Assembly (NCBI GenBank): GCA_964350315.1
Contig: CAYGJD010000012.1
Coordinates: forward strand, 1-52,169
Direction: 5' to 3'
DNA: 52,169 nucleotides
Source: JAJZEO01 sp964350315
Lineage (GTDB): Bacteria > Chlamydiota > Chlamydiia > Chlamydiales > 2-12-FULL-49-11
Every line of letters begins with the position of its first letter. Position 1 is the first letter of the stretch. Of the stretch, positions 7,715 to 15,996 are shown in pieces. The notes beneath the pieces were generated by a model that was given only the letters and a program-made list of their open reading frames with translations, ran no database searches and was not told the DNA's origin. The translations under genes were made by a program, and so were the position numbers.

Positions 7715-8290
7715 TTGGATTCTTTAGCTAAAGAACTGCATGTCTATCGGTTTGTGCCCTTAGAAAATCAATCAAGCGCGCCGCCACCCTCTCCAGTTGA
7801 TGAGGGAGATGAACCTATGTTCTCAGATGTTTTTAGTTTTGATGAAGTTAACCCTCAATATCGTGAGCGCCCTAGTGTTGATCTCTTTAGAGGTAAGTAT
7901 GATATAGGAGCAGAGGATGATATAGGAGCAGAGATGGAGTTGGATGAAGTAGGGCAAGATGGGGCCCCTTTCCCACTTTGCGATCGAGAGATTGAAGTCC
8001 AGTCTCACCAAGCATTGCCTGTGGCTGCTCAAGTGACACAGGTGTTTTGGGAGAAAATGGCCGCTATTGCTTCTGAGCCGCAAAAGTTTGATAGAAGAGC
8101 TCTACGACGTGGAGTTGAGGGTATGGGAAGAGGACTGGTTGCATCATTTAGTGAAAATGGAGAAACCGAGAAAGCAAGAAGGCGATTCGAACGAAGTTCT
8201 CCATATGGAATAGTACTTGATGCGATCCAAGAACGAAAAGAACACAGAAGAGCTAGCGCACAAGCATATTTTAACTCTCATCAGTGGTAA
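7715..8290 (+). CDS. Hypothetical acidic protein with an internal 18-bp tandem duplication
   Basis: 191 residues, unrecognised. I accept the TTG start because AAGGAA lies five bases upstream. The N-terminal about 90 residues are acidic, Pro-rich and probably disordered, and include the duplicated hexapeptide (Y/D)DIGAE; the C-terminal about 80 residues are basic and helical (RRALRRGVEG, ERKEHRRASAQA). It is in the same reading frame as the preceding ORF, separated by several stop codons, so the two are distinct. It has no transmembrane segment or known catalytic motif. Likely lineage-specific. Confidence 0.5.
   Translation: MDSLAKELHVYRFVPLENQSSAPPPSPVDEGDEPMFSDVFSFDEVNPQYRERPSVDLFRGKYDIGAEDDIGAEMELDEVGQDGAPFPLCDREIEVQSHQALPVAAQVTQVFWEKMAAIASEPQKFDRRALRRGVEGMGRGLVASFSENGETEKARRRFERSSPYGIVLDAIQERKEHRRASAQAYFNSHQW
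7899..7934 (+). repeat. 18-bp in-frame tandem duplication
   Basis: ATGATATAGGAGCAGAG occurs at 7899-7915 and again at 7917-7933, a perfect 17-base match with period 18, adding one copy of the hexapeptide DDIGAE. Perfect identity implies a recent slippage event. Confidence 0.85.
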
Positions 8291-8413
8291 TTGAAAAAGA
8301 CAGAACATTCACAGGAGGAATTTATCGACCCGCTTGGTAATGCATTAGGACCTTACTGGAATGTTCCTGTAGATAATAAGGAAGAGCGTAAGAGCCGTAG
8401 TAAAAACGTATGA
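8291..8413 (+). CDS. Possible 40-codon ORF or read-through tail
   Basis: Directly after the stop of the 191-residue ORF, in the same frame, a TTG opens 40 codons (contains DPLGNALGPYWNVPVDN) ending TGA 8411-8413, which overlaps the next ATG in an ATGA. There is no good ribosome-binding site. It is either a tiny gene coupled to its neighbours or the former C-terminus of the upstream ORF cut off by a stop mutation. The aromatic, globular-looking composition favours a real former coding stretch. Confidence 0.3.
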   Translation: MKKTEHSQEEFIDPLGNALGPYWNVPVDNKEERKSRSKNV

Positions 8414-8823
8414 GACCCGATGAAATAGAAATCGGGAAAAAGCAGCTAAAAGTGGGTCGAAAGAGAGAGTTCACGAAGCGGGACTCTAAAGTAATTGGTG
8501 TTGCAGAATCTACAATTTCTAATCAATGGAGGCGTGAATCACACATCCCTCTTATGCCTCTTAATTCAGAAAAAAAATGGGCAAGGTATGTTTTTCATAA
8601 TGGAACGACTCAAACAACGCAAATTTGGAACTGAAGAAGAAAAAATTGGGATGATGCTAGGCCAAATGTGAGTCAACAAACTTCGTCATCTTTTCAATTA
8701 GAATTTCCTCAAAAATTACCAGAGTTAAGTGTGTTAGAATTAGAACTGGAATTTGGAGAAATCGATCTTGATGTTCTATTAGCCTCATCCGATGAAGGAG
8801 AACTAAATCTTGACATTCCTTAG
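8410..8823 (+). pseudogene. Interrupted ORF with a helix-turn-helix-like segment
   Basis: ATG 8410 opens 74 codons to an in-frame TGA at 8632-8634; the same frame then continues for 62 more codons to TAG 8821-8823, with coherent composition on both sides (NWDDARPNVSQQ after the stop, an acidic Leu-rich tail at the end). Residues about 27-42 (KVIGVAESTISNQWRR) resemble a helix-turn-helix recognition pair. The simplest reading is a gene of about 137 codons broken by a single nonsense change, for instance TGG or CGA to TGA. Two separate small genes or TGA read-through are less likely. The end abuts the convergent stop at 8824. Confidence 0.45.
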
Positions 8824-9669
8824 TTAGTCAAGAAGTGACGTGAATGATAGCTGGCGTCCATTGATTGCGTTCCAGTAAGAAGTGTGGACTGATCCATCTG
8901 GATTCTCTATCGTAATACAGTAGATAGGAAGGTATACGTCTAATGTATGGCGAATAGCAAAGTCTTCTCCAAATGCAGATGTTGCGATACGTTTAATCTG
9001 GCTATGAGAGAAACGTTTTGGCAAGCGCTCGTTTGATTTGTATGATTTTGTTACGAGGCGGTCATCAATGATCGTTTCTGGTCTAACAGCAAGACGAGGC
9101 TTTTGTAAATGCAGGCGGTATTGACTTCCAGATTGTACAACAAGCTTTTTTCGACGACAGCCGTTTATCCATCCACCTAAAATGTCGTTTTCAACTTGTA
9201 AAACCCGTAAAAGAGTCTCACGATCTAAAACCCCACCTTTTTCTGAAAGGGCATTGATGACTTTAAATTCATTTTTTTCCAAATTGGCATTGATACAATC
9301 AGAAAATCCGTGAGTCTTCTCCCATTGATTTGTATTGAGGACCATTTCTCCTTCGAGTAAATCCCAAAGAATAACTCCTTCGCCAGTCCCTCTTTCTCCT
9401 TGTGCATATTTAACTTCCATAAGCAAATAGGGGGAAAATTTTATGATCGGCTCTAAAAAATGGTGTCTTTCATCTTTTAGAAGAGTCTTTTTGTTGATGT
9501 CCATGATCTGCTGTGCTGAAAATCTTGCTTCCAGCGTGTGGAATGATCCGCTGTTAACATATTCCATCGCTCTGATACGGAGCTCTGGGTAATTTAAATT
9601 TGCCCAATACCCACCATATCCAAGACCTGCAAGTGTCAGTAGTGTAGAAATGATTCTCATAAGGCTCAT
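8824..9669 (-). CDS. Membrane-anchored hypothetical protein
   Basis: 281 residues, family not recognised. Residues about 4-24 (MRIISTLLTLAGLGYGGYWA) form one uncleaved N-terminal membrane anchor or signal; the rest is soluble. The middle (about 110-185) has the spacing of a winged-helix-like module (VINALSEKGGVLDRETLLRVL), and the C-terminal domain ends with a Ser/His/Tyr-rich beta segment (VYLPIYCITIENPDGSVH). The start ATG at 9669 has an AAGGG just upstream. It stands alone between the small-ORF patch and a 156-base gap (9670-9825) that is AT-rich without a confident promoter. Probably a conserved chlamydial membrane protein; function unknown. Confidence 0.7.
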   Translation of the reverse strand: MSLMRIISTLLTLAGLGYGGYWANLNYPELRIRAMEYVNSGSFHTLEARFSAQQIMDINKKTLLKDERHHFLEPIIKFSPYLLMEVKYAQGERGTGEGVILWDLLEGEMVLNTNQWEKTHGFSDCINANLEKNEFKVINALSEKGGVLDRETLLRVLQVENDILGGWINGCRRKKLVVQSGSQYRLHLQKPRLAVRPETIIDDRLVTKSYKSNERLPKRFSHSQIKRIATSAFGEDFAIRHTLDVYLPIYCITIENPDGSVHTSYWNAINGRQLSFTSLLD

Positions 9670-9825
9670 AATACCCTTTTTTCTTTTAGATTTTCAAGAA
9701 GGAAAAAACATAAACAGGGAATAAATCGGTTAATGTTTTAGAAACTTTGTATACTCAAAGCAATTTAAAGCTAAATATGGTAAAAATTAAGTATTAAAAG
9801 ATAATTAATAAAAAAGATAATAAAT

Positions 9826-10074
9826 ATGAATAAATTAGTCATTACAATGATAGATGGAACTCAGTACGAGAAAGAGTTTTCACAAAGCTCGCTAGCTGAA
9901 GCGTTTCTTGCTAAGCTTGAGATGTTTGATGGGTTGTTTATCGATCTAAATAGCAAAAATGAGGGAGAGGCTTCTCTTCCTGTTAGAATAAATCCTAAAT
10001 ATATCATGCGCGTTGAAGAAGAAGATGATGGGTATAAGGATGAATTCTATCCGTTGAATAAGTTAGCTAGCTAA
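9826..10074 (+). CDS. Small acidic hypothetical protein
   Basis: 82 residues, unrecognised. It begins with a beta-like segment (KLVITMIDGTQYEKEF), has a central helix (SLAEAFLAKLEMF) and ends with an acidic stretch (RVEEEDDGYKDEF). No Shine-Dalgarno is visible before the ATG, and a TATACT near 9749 is the only promoter-like element. Coding is supported by compact hydrophobic patterning rather than by homology. It converges with pepF, about 50 bases apart. Confidence 0.55.
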   Translation: MNKLVITMIDGTQYEKEFSQSSLAEAFLAKLEMFDGLFIDLNSKNEGEASLPVRINPKYIMRVEEEDDGYKDEFYPLNKLAS

Positions 10075-10123
10075 GATTATTTACGAACAAGAATAAAAGT
10101 GCCTACCGTTCTAAGTGCCTAGC

Positions 10124-11857
10124 CTACAGATGTACAGATTTTGCAAGTTTTAAGAACTCTTCTATATCCCTATTAAGCCTGTCTATAGCACCCTGCCAAA
10201 AGTCGATCCGAGTGAGATCGACTCCAAGGTGCTTCTTAGCAAGCTCATCAACGTTCATAGCTCCAGTATCCTTAAGAAGTGCGATATACTTTTGTTCAAA
10301 GTCACCACTTTCGCGAAGGTGTTCATAAACACCTAAACTAAATAGGTATCCAAATGTATATGCCCAGTTATAAAATGGTTCATCTGTAAGATAGAAATGC
10401 ATTTTATAAGCCCAGAAGTGGGGTAAGTATGAATCAAAAGCTCCAGCATAACCTTCTTTTTGAGCTTCAACCATCATTTCTGAAATTTCGTGAGGAGCGA
10501 TGAAACCTTCCTTTCGCTTTTCATGAAATGCACAATCAAAGAGAAAGCGAGAATGTAGATCCATGTTAAATGAAATGTATTGCGTAAGCTTTGCATCGAG
10601 TAAGAAGAGTTTTTCTTTGTCTGTTTTAGCATTACGAATAGCATTGTCATGCACCATCATTTCGCACATGGTAGAAGCTGTTTCAGCGAGATTAATCGGT
10701 AATTTGCGTCTCATTGCAGGCAGGTCTTTCAAGGCTTCATTGTGAAACGCGTGGCCGAGTTCATGTGCAAGTGTTCCCTGAGATCTAAGTCCTGGTGAAT
10801 AAGTCATTAATATTCTTGATTCTTTAGATAGAGGCATTTCTGCACAAAATCCACCTGCTCGTTTCTTCTCACTAACAGAAGCGCTCACCCAATTTTCAGT
10901 CATCGCTCTTTTTGCAAAGTCGCCCATGATTGGTGAAACGCTGCTGAATAAGTCGATGATGGTCTTAGCAGATTGCTCATAAGATATTTTTGTTTCATTG
11001 CTTTTTCCAACAGAGGCTCTTGAATCTGCATAAGTGGGCTGTTTTTCCCCGATCAGTTGAGCTTTTGCTTTTAAGTATCTGACCAGAGGAGCTTTATTTT
11101 TTGCGACTGCTTCCCACATTGAATCAAGTGTTTCTCTCGACATGCGATTTTTTGTAAGAGTTTCTTGTAGGTAGTCGTCCCAGCCACGTGCTTTATAAGT
11201 TTGAAGTCGAATATCAACAATGTTGTTGAGAAGTTGGCCAAAAATATTTTCTCTTTTTGCTAATTCGTTCTCAAGAGCGTCTAGGGAACTAATTCGTACA
11301 TCTCTATTTTCATTTCCGAATAAGTTTTCTAACTGGCTTAAATTGAGTTTTTTTTCTGCCATCTTGAACTCTAATTCACCCATGTAGGTGAAATATAGGG
11401 TCATTAAACCGTGAAGTCCTGATGTGCTAAGATCTCCAACAAGAATTTCTTTTTCTGTTGTCATTTTGTCTTTTGCAGCTTTACGCCGGTCTTCGATATA
11501 ATACCGAATGTCTCCTAAAGTATCTGTGATTGATGTAAATTCTTCATCAGACATTTTTAGAAGAATCTCATCAAGCTTGAGTCCAATTTTATTGAAGTTA
11601 GCATAAAGTGATGAAACTCTTGCTTCAAGTTGTGTGGCATCGCCATCAGAAGTGTCTATTCCAGTAAGACAAGCAGTGACATTGCCGGCCTCTGTTAAGC
11701 GGTCCATGATTTCTTGGTAAGGGGTAAACATTTCAGGAATTTCAAAGTTGAAGTTATTGATCTTTTCTTCGACGTCGTCTAGATAAAGGTGGAATTCTTT
11801 TGGTGATGTAGCAGCGCCCTCTAGTAGATTATCTAAATCCCAGTCTAGTGAAAACAT
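10124..11857 (-). CDS. pepF: Oligoendopeptidase F, peptidase family M3B
   Basis: 577 residues, the standard length of PepF-type M3B zinc peptidases. The catalytic signature TLAHELGHAFHNEAL (HExxH with His, Glu, His) is at about residues 363-377, with the third ligand region NLAETASTMCEM (Glu about 398) downstream. It hydrolyses short peptides in the cytoplasm, useful to an intracellular bacterium living on host-derived peptides. The start ATG at 11857 follows a GGAG. It precedes the convergently placed small ORF and follows the SDR gene by 37 bases, so the two may be co-transcribed. Confidence 0.93.
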   Translation of the reverse strand: MFSLDWDLDNLLEGAATSPKEFHLYLDDVEEKINNFNFEIPEMFTPYQEIMDRLTEAGNVTACLTGIDTSDGDATQLEARVSSLYANFNKIGLKLDEILLKMSDEEFTSITDTLGDIRYYIEDRRKAAKDKMTTEKEILVGDLSTSGLHGLMTLYFTYMGELEFKMAEKKLNLSQLENLFGNENRDVRISSLDALENELAKRENIFGQLLNNIVDIRLQTYKARGWDDYLQETLTKNRMSRETLDSMWEAVAKNKAPLVRYLKAKAQLIGEKQPTYADSRASVGKSNETKISYEQSAKTIIDLFSSVSPIMGDFAKRAMTENWVSASVSEKKRAGGFCAEMPLSKESRILMTYSPGLRSQGTLAHELGHAFHNEALKDLPAMRRKLPINLAETASTMCEMMVHDNAIRNAKTDKEKLFLLDAKLTQYISFNMDLHSRFLFDCAFHEKRKEGFIAPHEISEMMVEAQKEGYAGAFDSYLPHFWAYKMHFYLTDEPFYNWAYTFGYLFSLGVYEHLRESGDFEQKYIALLKDTGAMNVDELAKKHLGVDLTRIDFWQGAIDRLNRDIEEFLKLAKSVHL

Positions 11858-11894
11858 ATAAACTCCTTTGATTTTGAGATTGGAGTTTAATGTG

Positions 11895-12683
11895 TTAAGT
11901 ATTTATTTGTCTACTGCCTACTTGATAATGAGTTTTTGGATGTTTTGCTGTAAAAGCCTTTAAAACGATCTTTGCAACGGCTTCTGGTGGTTTGGATTTC
12001 ATGTTCTTGTCATGAGAGATCATTTTAGCAGCAGAGATAAACTGTTCTTTATAGAGCATGCGGCATTCTTCTGAAAAACTTGTTAAATTGCTGTTTGCAG
12101 AAGACATTAAGCTGCTTGAAGTTTTTGTGATAATTGATGAGGGATTGATTGTAATTACATCAACATTCCAAGGGGAGAGTTCAAAGCGCAAACTCTTTGT
12201 AAATGACTCAATGCCAGATTTTGTAGCGCAAAAAGGGAAAGAATAAGGGGTTGTTAAATGAGCATTTCTAGCGCTCATATTGATAATTCTTCCTTCACTT
12301 TTTCTAATTTGAGGGAGTAATGCTTTAGTTATTTGAATTGTTCCAAAAAAGTTTACCTCAAAAACAGAGCGAAGGCATTCAAGTGACATTGCTTCGATCG
12401 GCGTAAACTCTTCAACACCAGCGTTGTTAAGGAGTCCATATAAACCTTTATCTTTCACTAAAAGATTTATTTCTTCTGCTGCATTTTGTACTGATTGACT
12501 ATCAGTTACATCAACAAGAATGACATGGCTACTGTTTGAAAGATTTTTTCGAAGAAGTTTTGCATCTTCTTCTTTCCTAACGCTTGCTATGATTTGAAAA
12601 CCGGCCTTGTCAAGGGCAAGAGCTGAGGCTCTTCCAATTCCAGAAGATGTCCCAGTGATAAATATTGCTCTGCCTTGTTCCAT
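11895..12683 (-). CDS. Short-chain dehydrogenase/reductase family protein lacking the catalytic tyrosine
   Basis: 262 residues from the ATG at 12683; a longer in-frame extension would run across the mutL start and has no family similarity. The cofactor motif TGTSSGIGRA (about 10-19) and NNAGV (about 86-90) are intact, and the catalytic Ser is in NMSARN. The YxxxK active site reads FCATK: Phe (TTT) replaces Tyr, with Lys kept. Classical SDRs use that Tyr as general acid/base, so oxidoreductase activity is doubtful unless the neighbouring Tyr in PYSFPF substitutes. Cofactor preference and substrate are unknown. It is divergent from mutL across 70 bases. Confidence 0.85.
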   Translation of the reverse strand: MEQGRAIFITGTSSGIGRASALALDKAGFQIIASVRKEEDAKLLRKNLSNSSHVILVDVTDSQSVQNAAEEINLLVKDKGLYGLLNNAGVEEFTPIEAMSLECLRSVFEVNFFGTIQITKALLPQIRKSEGRIINMSARNAHLTTPYSFPFCATKSGIESFTKSLRFELSPWNVDVITINPSSIITKTSSSLMSSANSNLTSFSEECRMLYKEQFISAAKMISHDKNMKSKPPEAVAKIVLKAFTAKHPKTHYQVGSRQINT

Positions 12684-12740
12684 GTAGCTTGAGTATGATT
12701 TTTGCCTGATTTTTTGCAAGATTACAAAATGAGGAGTCTG

Positions 12741-12746
12741 TATAAT
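12741..12746 (+). promoter_or_regulatory. Candidate -10 box directly before mutL
   Basis: TATAAT ends eight bases before the mutL ATG, so a start at the usual distance would fall at or next to the initiation codon, implying a nearly leaderless mRNA. A GAGGAG lies too far upstream (about 17 bases) to act as Shine-Dalgarno for this ATG. The -35 is not convincing. Confidence 0.35.
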
Positions 12747-12753
12747 CGCTACT

Positions 12754-14466
12754 ATGGGATGTAAAATACGCGTATTAACAGATAAGACAATCAATCAAAT
12801 CGCAGCTGGTGAAGTGATTGAAGACCCCTCTTCCGTTGTAAAGGAGTTAGTTGAGAATGCAATCGATGCAAGGGCAACGTCGATTAAGATTGAAATTATG
12901 GGTGGGGGGCATTTTCAAATACGTGTGATTGATAATGGGTCTGGAATGTCAAGAGACGATGCTTTTCTCGCATTTGAAAGGCATGCGACATCAAAACTTG
13001 TAGACGTAACAGATTTACAGAAAATTGTTTCCATGGGATTCCGAGGAGAGGCGCTAGCTTCTATTGCAGCCTGTTCGAAGGTTGAGCTTATTTCTTGTGA
13101 AGAAGGAGCCCAAGTCGGAACAAAGGTTGTGATTCATGGAAGTAAAATGTTTAAACAAGAGTCGATTTCTAGAAGTCATGGGACAACCATAGAGGTTTCC
13201 TCTCTTTTTTATAATATCCCGGCAAGAAAAGCTTTTCAAAAGTCGACGGGTCAATCAACAAATGACATGACTAAAATGGTCACAAGACTTGCTCTTGCTC
13301 ATCCAGATATTGCACTTGAACTTATTTCTCATGGTGAGAGCCTCCTTAAAACAACTGGAGATGTAGACCATGTGATTGAGCAAGTTCTTGGGGTAAATTT
13401 TTCTTCTCAAATGAGAAAACTTCAATATGAAATGAATGATTGCAAAATTTCTGGTGTAATCTCAACGCCAGAGAATACAAGAAGAAATCGAACAGGGCAG
13501 TACATTTTCATTAATCATCGCCCGATCAATTCAAGTGTGATTTCAAAAGCTGTGCAAGAAGCCTATGGAACTAGACTTTCAACAAGTGAATACCCACTTT
13601 TTGTGTTATGGCTAGAGATTCCTTCTCACTTGATAGACGTCAATGTCCATCCACAAAAAAGTGAAGTGCGTTTTCGAAATGAGGAAATGGTCCAAAACTT
13701 AGTTATATCAGCGATTGGAAAAGTTTTTGGAAGTGTGGAAGCGATTTTCCATTCTGACAAAAAAAAATTAGACAACTCCTACACTTCGATGAATTCATTT
13801 CCTAAATACCCGAGCTATCCAGACAAACTCTCTGAGCCAACAATTAACTATGAAGTTCATCTGACAACGACAATGGAAAAGAAACGCCCTCTTTTAGTTC
13901 TAGGAGTCTTTGATCGATTTGCGATTGTACAATTTGAAAAAGGAGCGACACTTTTTGGGGAAGATGAGTGTCATGAGAGTTTAGGTTTTATCGACATGCA
14001 TGGCGTAGAGAAAAGACTTTTATTTGACCACATTCTTTCTCTTATTAAATCGCATAAAGAAAGTGAGAAACAACAACTTCTTTTTACTGAAACATTTGAA
14101 TTTACTCCTGCAGAGGCGTCACAAATAAAAGAGAAAATGCCCCTTCTTAATCAAATGGGGATTGGAATTCGGGAGTTTGGAGACCACACGTTTGTTGTAG
14201 AGTCTCTTGCAAACCACATTGAGATGGATGATGTACGGGATTTAATTCTTGAGACATCTCCAAAAATGAATGAAGAGGGACTTGCTAAAAAATTTCTCGC
14301 AAAATTCCGAGGAAAAAAAACTTATCTACATAGTGAAGTGATCTCGATGGTTGAGAAATTATTAAAAAGTTCTGATCCGGGGTATTGCCCAAGTGGTAAG
14401 CGTTTACTAAAAGTGTTTTCAGTAGAAGAATTTGGAGATTGGCTTGGAAAAAACTCAGCGAATTGA
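12754..14466 (+). CDS. mutL: DNA mismatch repair protein MutL
   Basis: 570 residues. The GHKL ATPase domain carries all N-terminal signatures: INQIAAGEVIEDPSSVVKEL (about 13-32), the DNGSGM loop and GFRGEALASI (about 92-101). A central transducer domain (VHPQKSEVRF) and a weaker C-terminal dimerisation domain follow. The site equivalent to the endonuclease motif DQHA-x2-E-x4-E reads DMHGVEKRLLFD (about 414-425), so nicking activity is unlikely. It couples MutS recognition to downstream repair. pepP overlaps its 3' end by 23 to 35 bases, so mutL, pepP and ispF-like form one rightward operon. Confidence 0.96.
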   Translation: MGCKIRVLTDKTINQIAAGEVIEDPSSVVKELVENAIDARATSIKIEIMGGGHFQIRVIDNGSGMSRDDAFLAFERHATSKLVDVTDLQKIVSMGFRGEALASIAACSKVELISCEEGAQVGTKVVIHGSKMFKQESISRSHGTTIEVSSLFYNIPARKAFQKSTGQSTNDMTKMVTRLALAHPDIALELISHGESLLKTTGDVDHVIEQVLGVNFSSQMRKLQYEMNDCKISGVISTPENTRRNRTGQYIFINHRPINSSVISKAVQEAYGTRLSTSEYPLFVLWLEIPSHLIDVNVHPQKSEVRFRNEEMVQNLVISAIGKVFGSVEAIFHSDKKKLDNSYTSMNSFPKYPSYPDKLSEPTINYEVHLTTTMEKKRPLLVLGVFDRFAIVQFEKGATLFGEDECHESLGFIDMHGVEKRLLFDHILSLIKSHKESEKQQLLFTETFEFTPAEASQIKEKMPLLNQMGIGIREFGDHTFVVESLANHIEMDDVRDLILETSPKMNEEGLAKKFLAKFRGKKTYLHSEVISMVEKLLKSSDPGYCPSGKRLLKVFSVEEFGDWLGKNSAN

Positions 14467-15475
14467 GGCTTTAAAGAAGAGAAAGGATCTTTATTACACA
14501 TGTAATGTGATAGAGATTGAATACCTCCTCTCAAAAAGAGTGTCACGAGGTACCCTTATTATTGGAATGGGTGAGGCAGCATTTTTTGTTGACTCACGCT
14601 ACCGAAGTGGTTGCCAAGATTTGACATGTGTAACGGTACACAATGAGACTTTTGAATCACAAAAAGAATTCATTTCCAAATTGTCGCCAAGTTGTATTGT
14701 TTGCGATCCTAATGAGTTGAGTGTCAATCAATACCGAAAGTTAGAAGGGCTCCCCCTACAAGATGGTTCGCCAATTTCACAAATGAGGGTGATTAAGGAT
14801 TCAGATGAATTGAACTTGCTGCGTAAATCTGCCAAGCTCAATGCAGCAGCATATAGGCATCTATTAGACAGTCTGAAAGTTGGAATGACAGAAAATGAGG
14901 CCGCATGGAAGTTTGAAGAGTTTGCAAGAGAAAATGGTGCAGAAAAAATGGGGTTTGGGCCAACAGTGGCTTTTGGAAAAGGGACAAGTATTCCTCACTA
15001 TCAAACAGCAGATGTTCTGTTAGAAGAGGGGATGCCAGTGTTAATTGATGTTGGTGTTGTAAAAGATCATTATCACAGTGATATGACAAGATCTTTTTTC
15101 TTTTGGGGAGAAGATGCGGAATATCAAGAAACTCTAGATCTAGTCGTTTCTGCACAAAAAGAGGCGTGTGCAATGTTAAAGCCAGGAATTCCCATTTACA
15201 AGATCGACCAGCACATTAGAAATCGCTTCAAAGAAAAAGGAGTGGCCGATGCTTTTTTACACGGAACAGGCCACGGATTGGGGTTGCAAATTCATGAATC
15301 ACCAACTGTAAATTCTCAGGTTGATCCTTCTATCGTATTGAAAGAGGGAATGGTGATAACAATTGAGCCTGGCCTTTACTTTGAAGGAAAGTGGGGCATT
15401 AGACATGAAGACACATTGATTATTACGCATAATGGAAGTGAAAATCTTTATAGCGATTTGTATGGGAAGGAATAG
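14444..15475 (+). CDS. pepP: Xaa-Pro aminopeptidase, peptidase family M24B
   Basis: 343 residues from the TTG at 14444, chosen because GGAG sits six bases upstream; an earlier TTG at 14432 would add four residues. The C-terminal pita-bread domain has the five metal ligands: Asp in VLIDVGVV, Asp in HSDMTRSF, His in GTGHGLGLQIHE, Glu in TIEPGLYF and Glu in IRHEDTL. It removes N-terminal residues preceding proline. The N-terminal creatinase-like domain is short, as in other small M24B enzymes. The start lies inside mutL, implying translational coupling. The stop is six bases before the next ATG. Confidence 0.9.
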   Translation: MEKTQRIEALKKRKDLYYTCNVIEIEYLLSKRVSRGTLIIGMGEAAFFVDSRYRSGCQDLTCVTVHNETFESQKEFISKLSPSCIVCDPNELSVNQYRKLEGLPLQDGSPISQMRVIKDSDELNLLRKSAKLNAAAYRHLLDSLKVGMTENEAAWKFEEFARENGAEKMGFGPTVAFGKGTSIPHYQTADVLLEEGMPVLIDVGVVKDHYHSDMTRSFFFWGEDAEYQETLDLVVSAQKEACAMLKPGIPIYKIDQHIRNRFKEKGVADAFLHGTGHGLGLQIHESPTVNSQVDPSIVLKEGMVITIEPGLYFEGKWGIRHEDTLIITHNGSENLYSDLYGKE

Positions 15476-15481
15476 ACATTT

Positions 15482-15952
15482 ATGAAAGTAGGCATTGGAC
15501 AAGATAGTCATCGGTTTCTCAAAGAAAAGACAGAAAAAAAATGCATCATTGCGGGAGTTGTTTTTGATGAAGAGTTTGGATGGGATGCAGACTCAGATGG
15601 AGATATTGCCTATCATGCAATTTGTAATGCGATCACTTCACTCACACATGTCCCAATACTTGGTGGTTTAGCAATTAAAATGTGTCACGAAGAAAAAATT
15701 ACCGATAGTAGGGAATACTTGTTAAAGGCAATGGAGACATTGGGAGGGCAAGAAGTTGCACATGTTGCTTTAACAATAGAAGCAAAAAGACCCAAGATGC
15801 AAAAAAAAATCGATTCAATGCGAGCAAATGTTGCAAAAGTGATGAAGATAGAAGTTTCACAGGTCGGAATTACGTGTACCTCAGGGGATGGTCTTACAGC
15901 ATTCGGCCGAGGTGATGGTGGTCAATGTTTTTGTATTTTAACTGTTGTATAA
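15482..15952 (+). CDS. IspF-like protein with an eroded active site
   Basis: 156 residues, the length of 2-C-methyl-D-erythritol 2,4-cyclodiphosphate synthase. Kept features: Asp8 and His10 (GIGQDSH) and His45 (SDGDIAYHA), the three zinc ligands, and the GRGDGG tail. Lost features: the His of AHSDGD is Asp37, the DIGxxFPD loop that binds substrate is absent (here HVPILGGLAIKMCHEE), and the catalytic TTTE is CTSGD. It is therefore an IspF-family paralog that may bind a metal and a nucleotide-like ligand but probably does not make MEcPP; a genuine ispF is expected elsewhere in the genome. Last gene of the mutL-pepP operon. Confidence 0.75.
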   Translation: MKVGIGQDSHRFLKEKTEKKCIIAGVVFDEEFGWDADSDGDIAYHAICNAITSLTHVPILGGLAIKMCHEEKITDSREYLLKAMETLGGQEVAHVALTIEAKRPKMQKKIDSMRANVAKVMKIEVSQVGITCTSGDGLTAFGRGDGGQCFCILTVV

Positions 15953-15996
15953 GAATTCTAGATATATTCAAGATTCCTTATCCTTGGTCATTTTCA

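Noticed and set aside
8632..8634. Programmed read-through or selenocysteine at the TGA in the broken ORF
   Set aside because: No hairpin resembling a SECIS element just downstream and no Cys/Sec context; a nonsense mutation is simpler.
12684..12794. SDR start at 12794
   Set aside because: Would cross the divergent mutL start; SDR homology begins immediately after the ATG at 12683.
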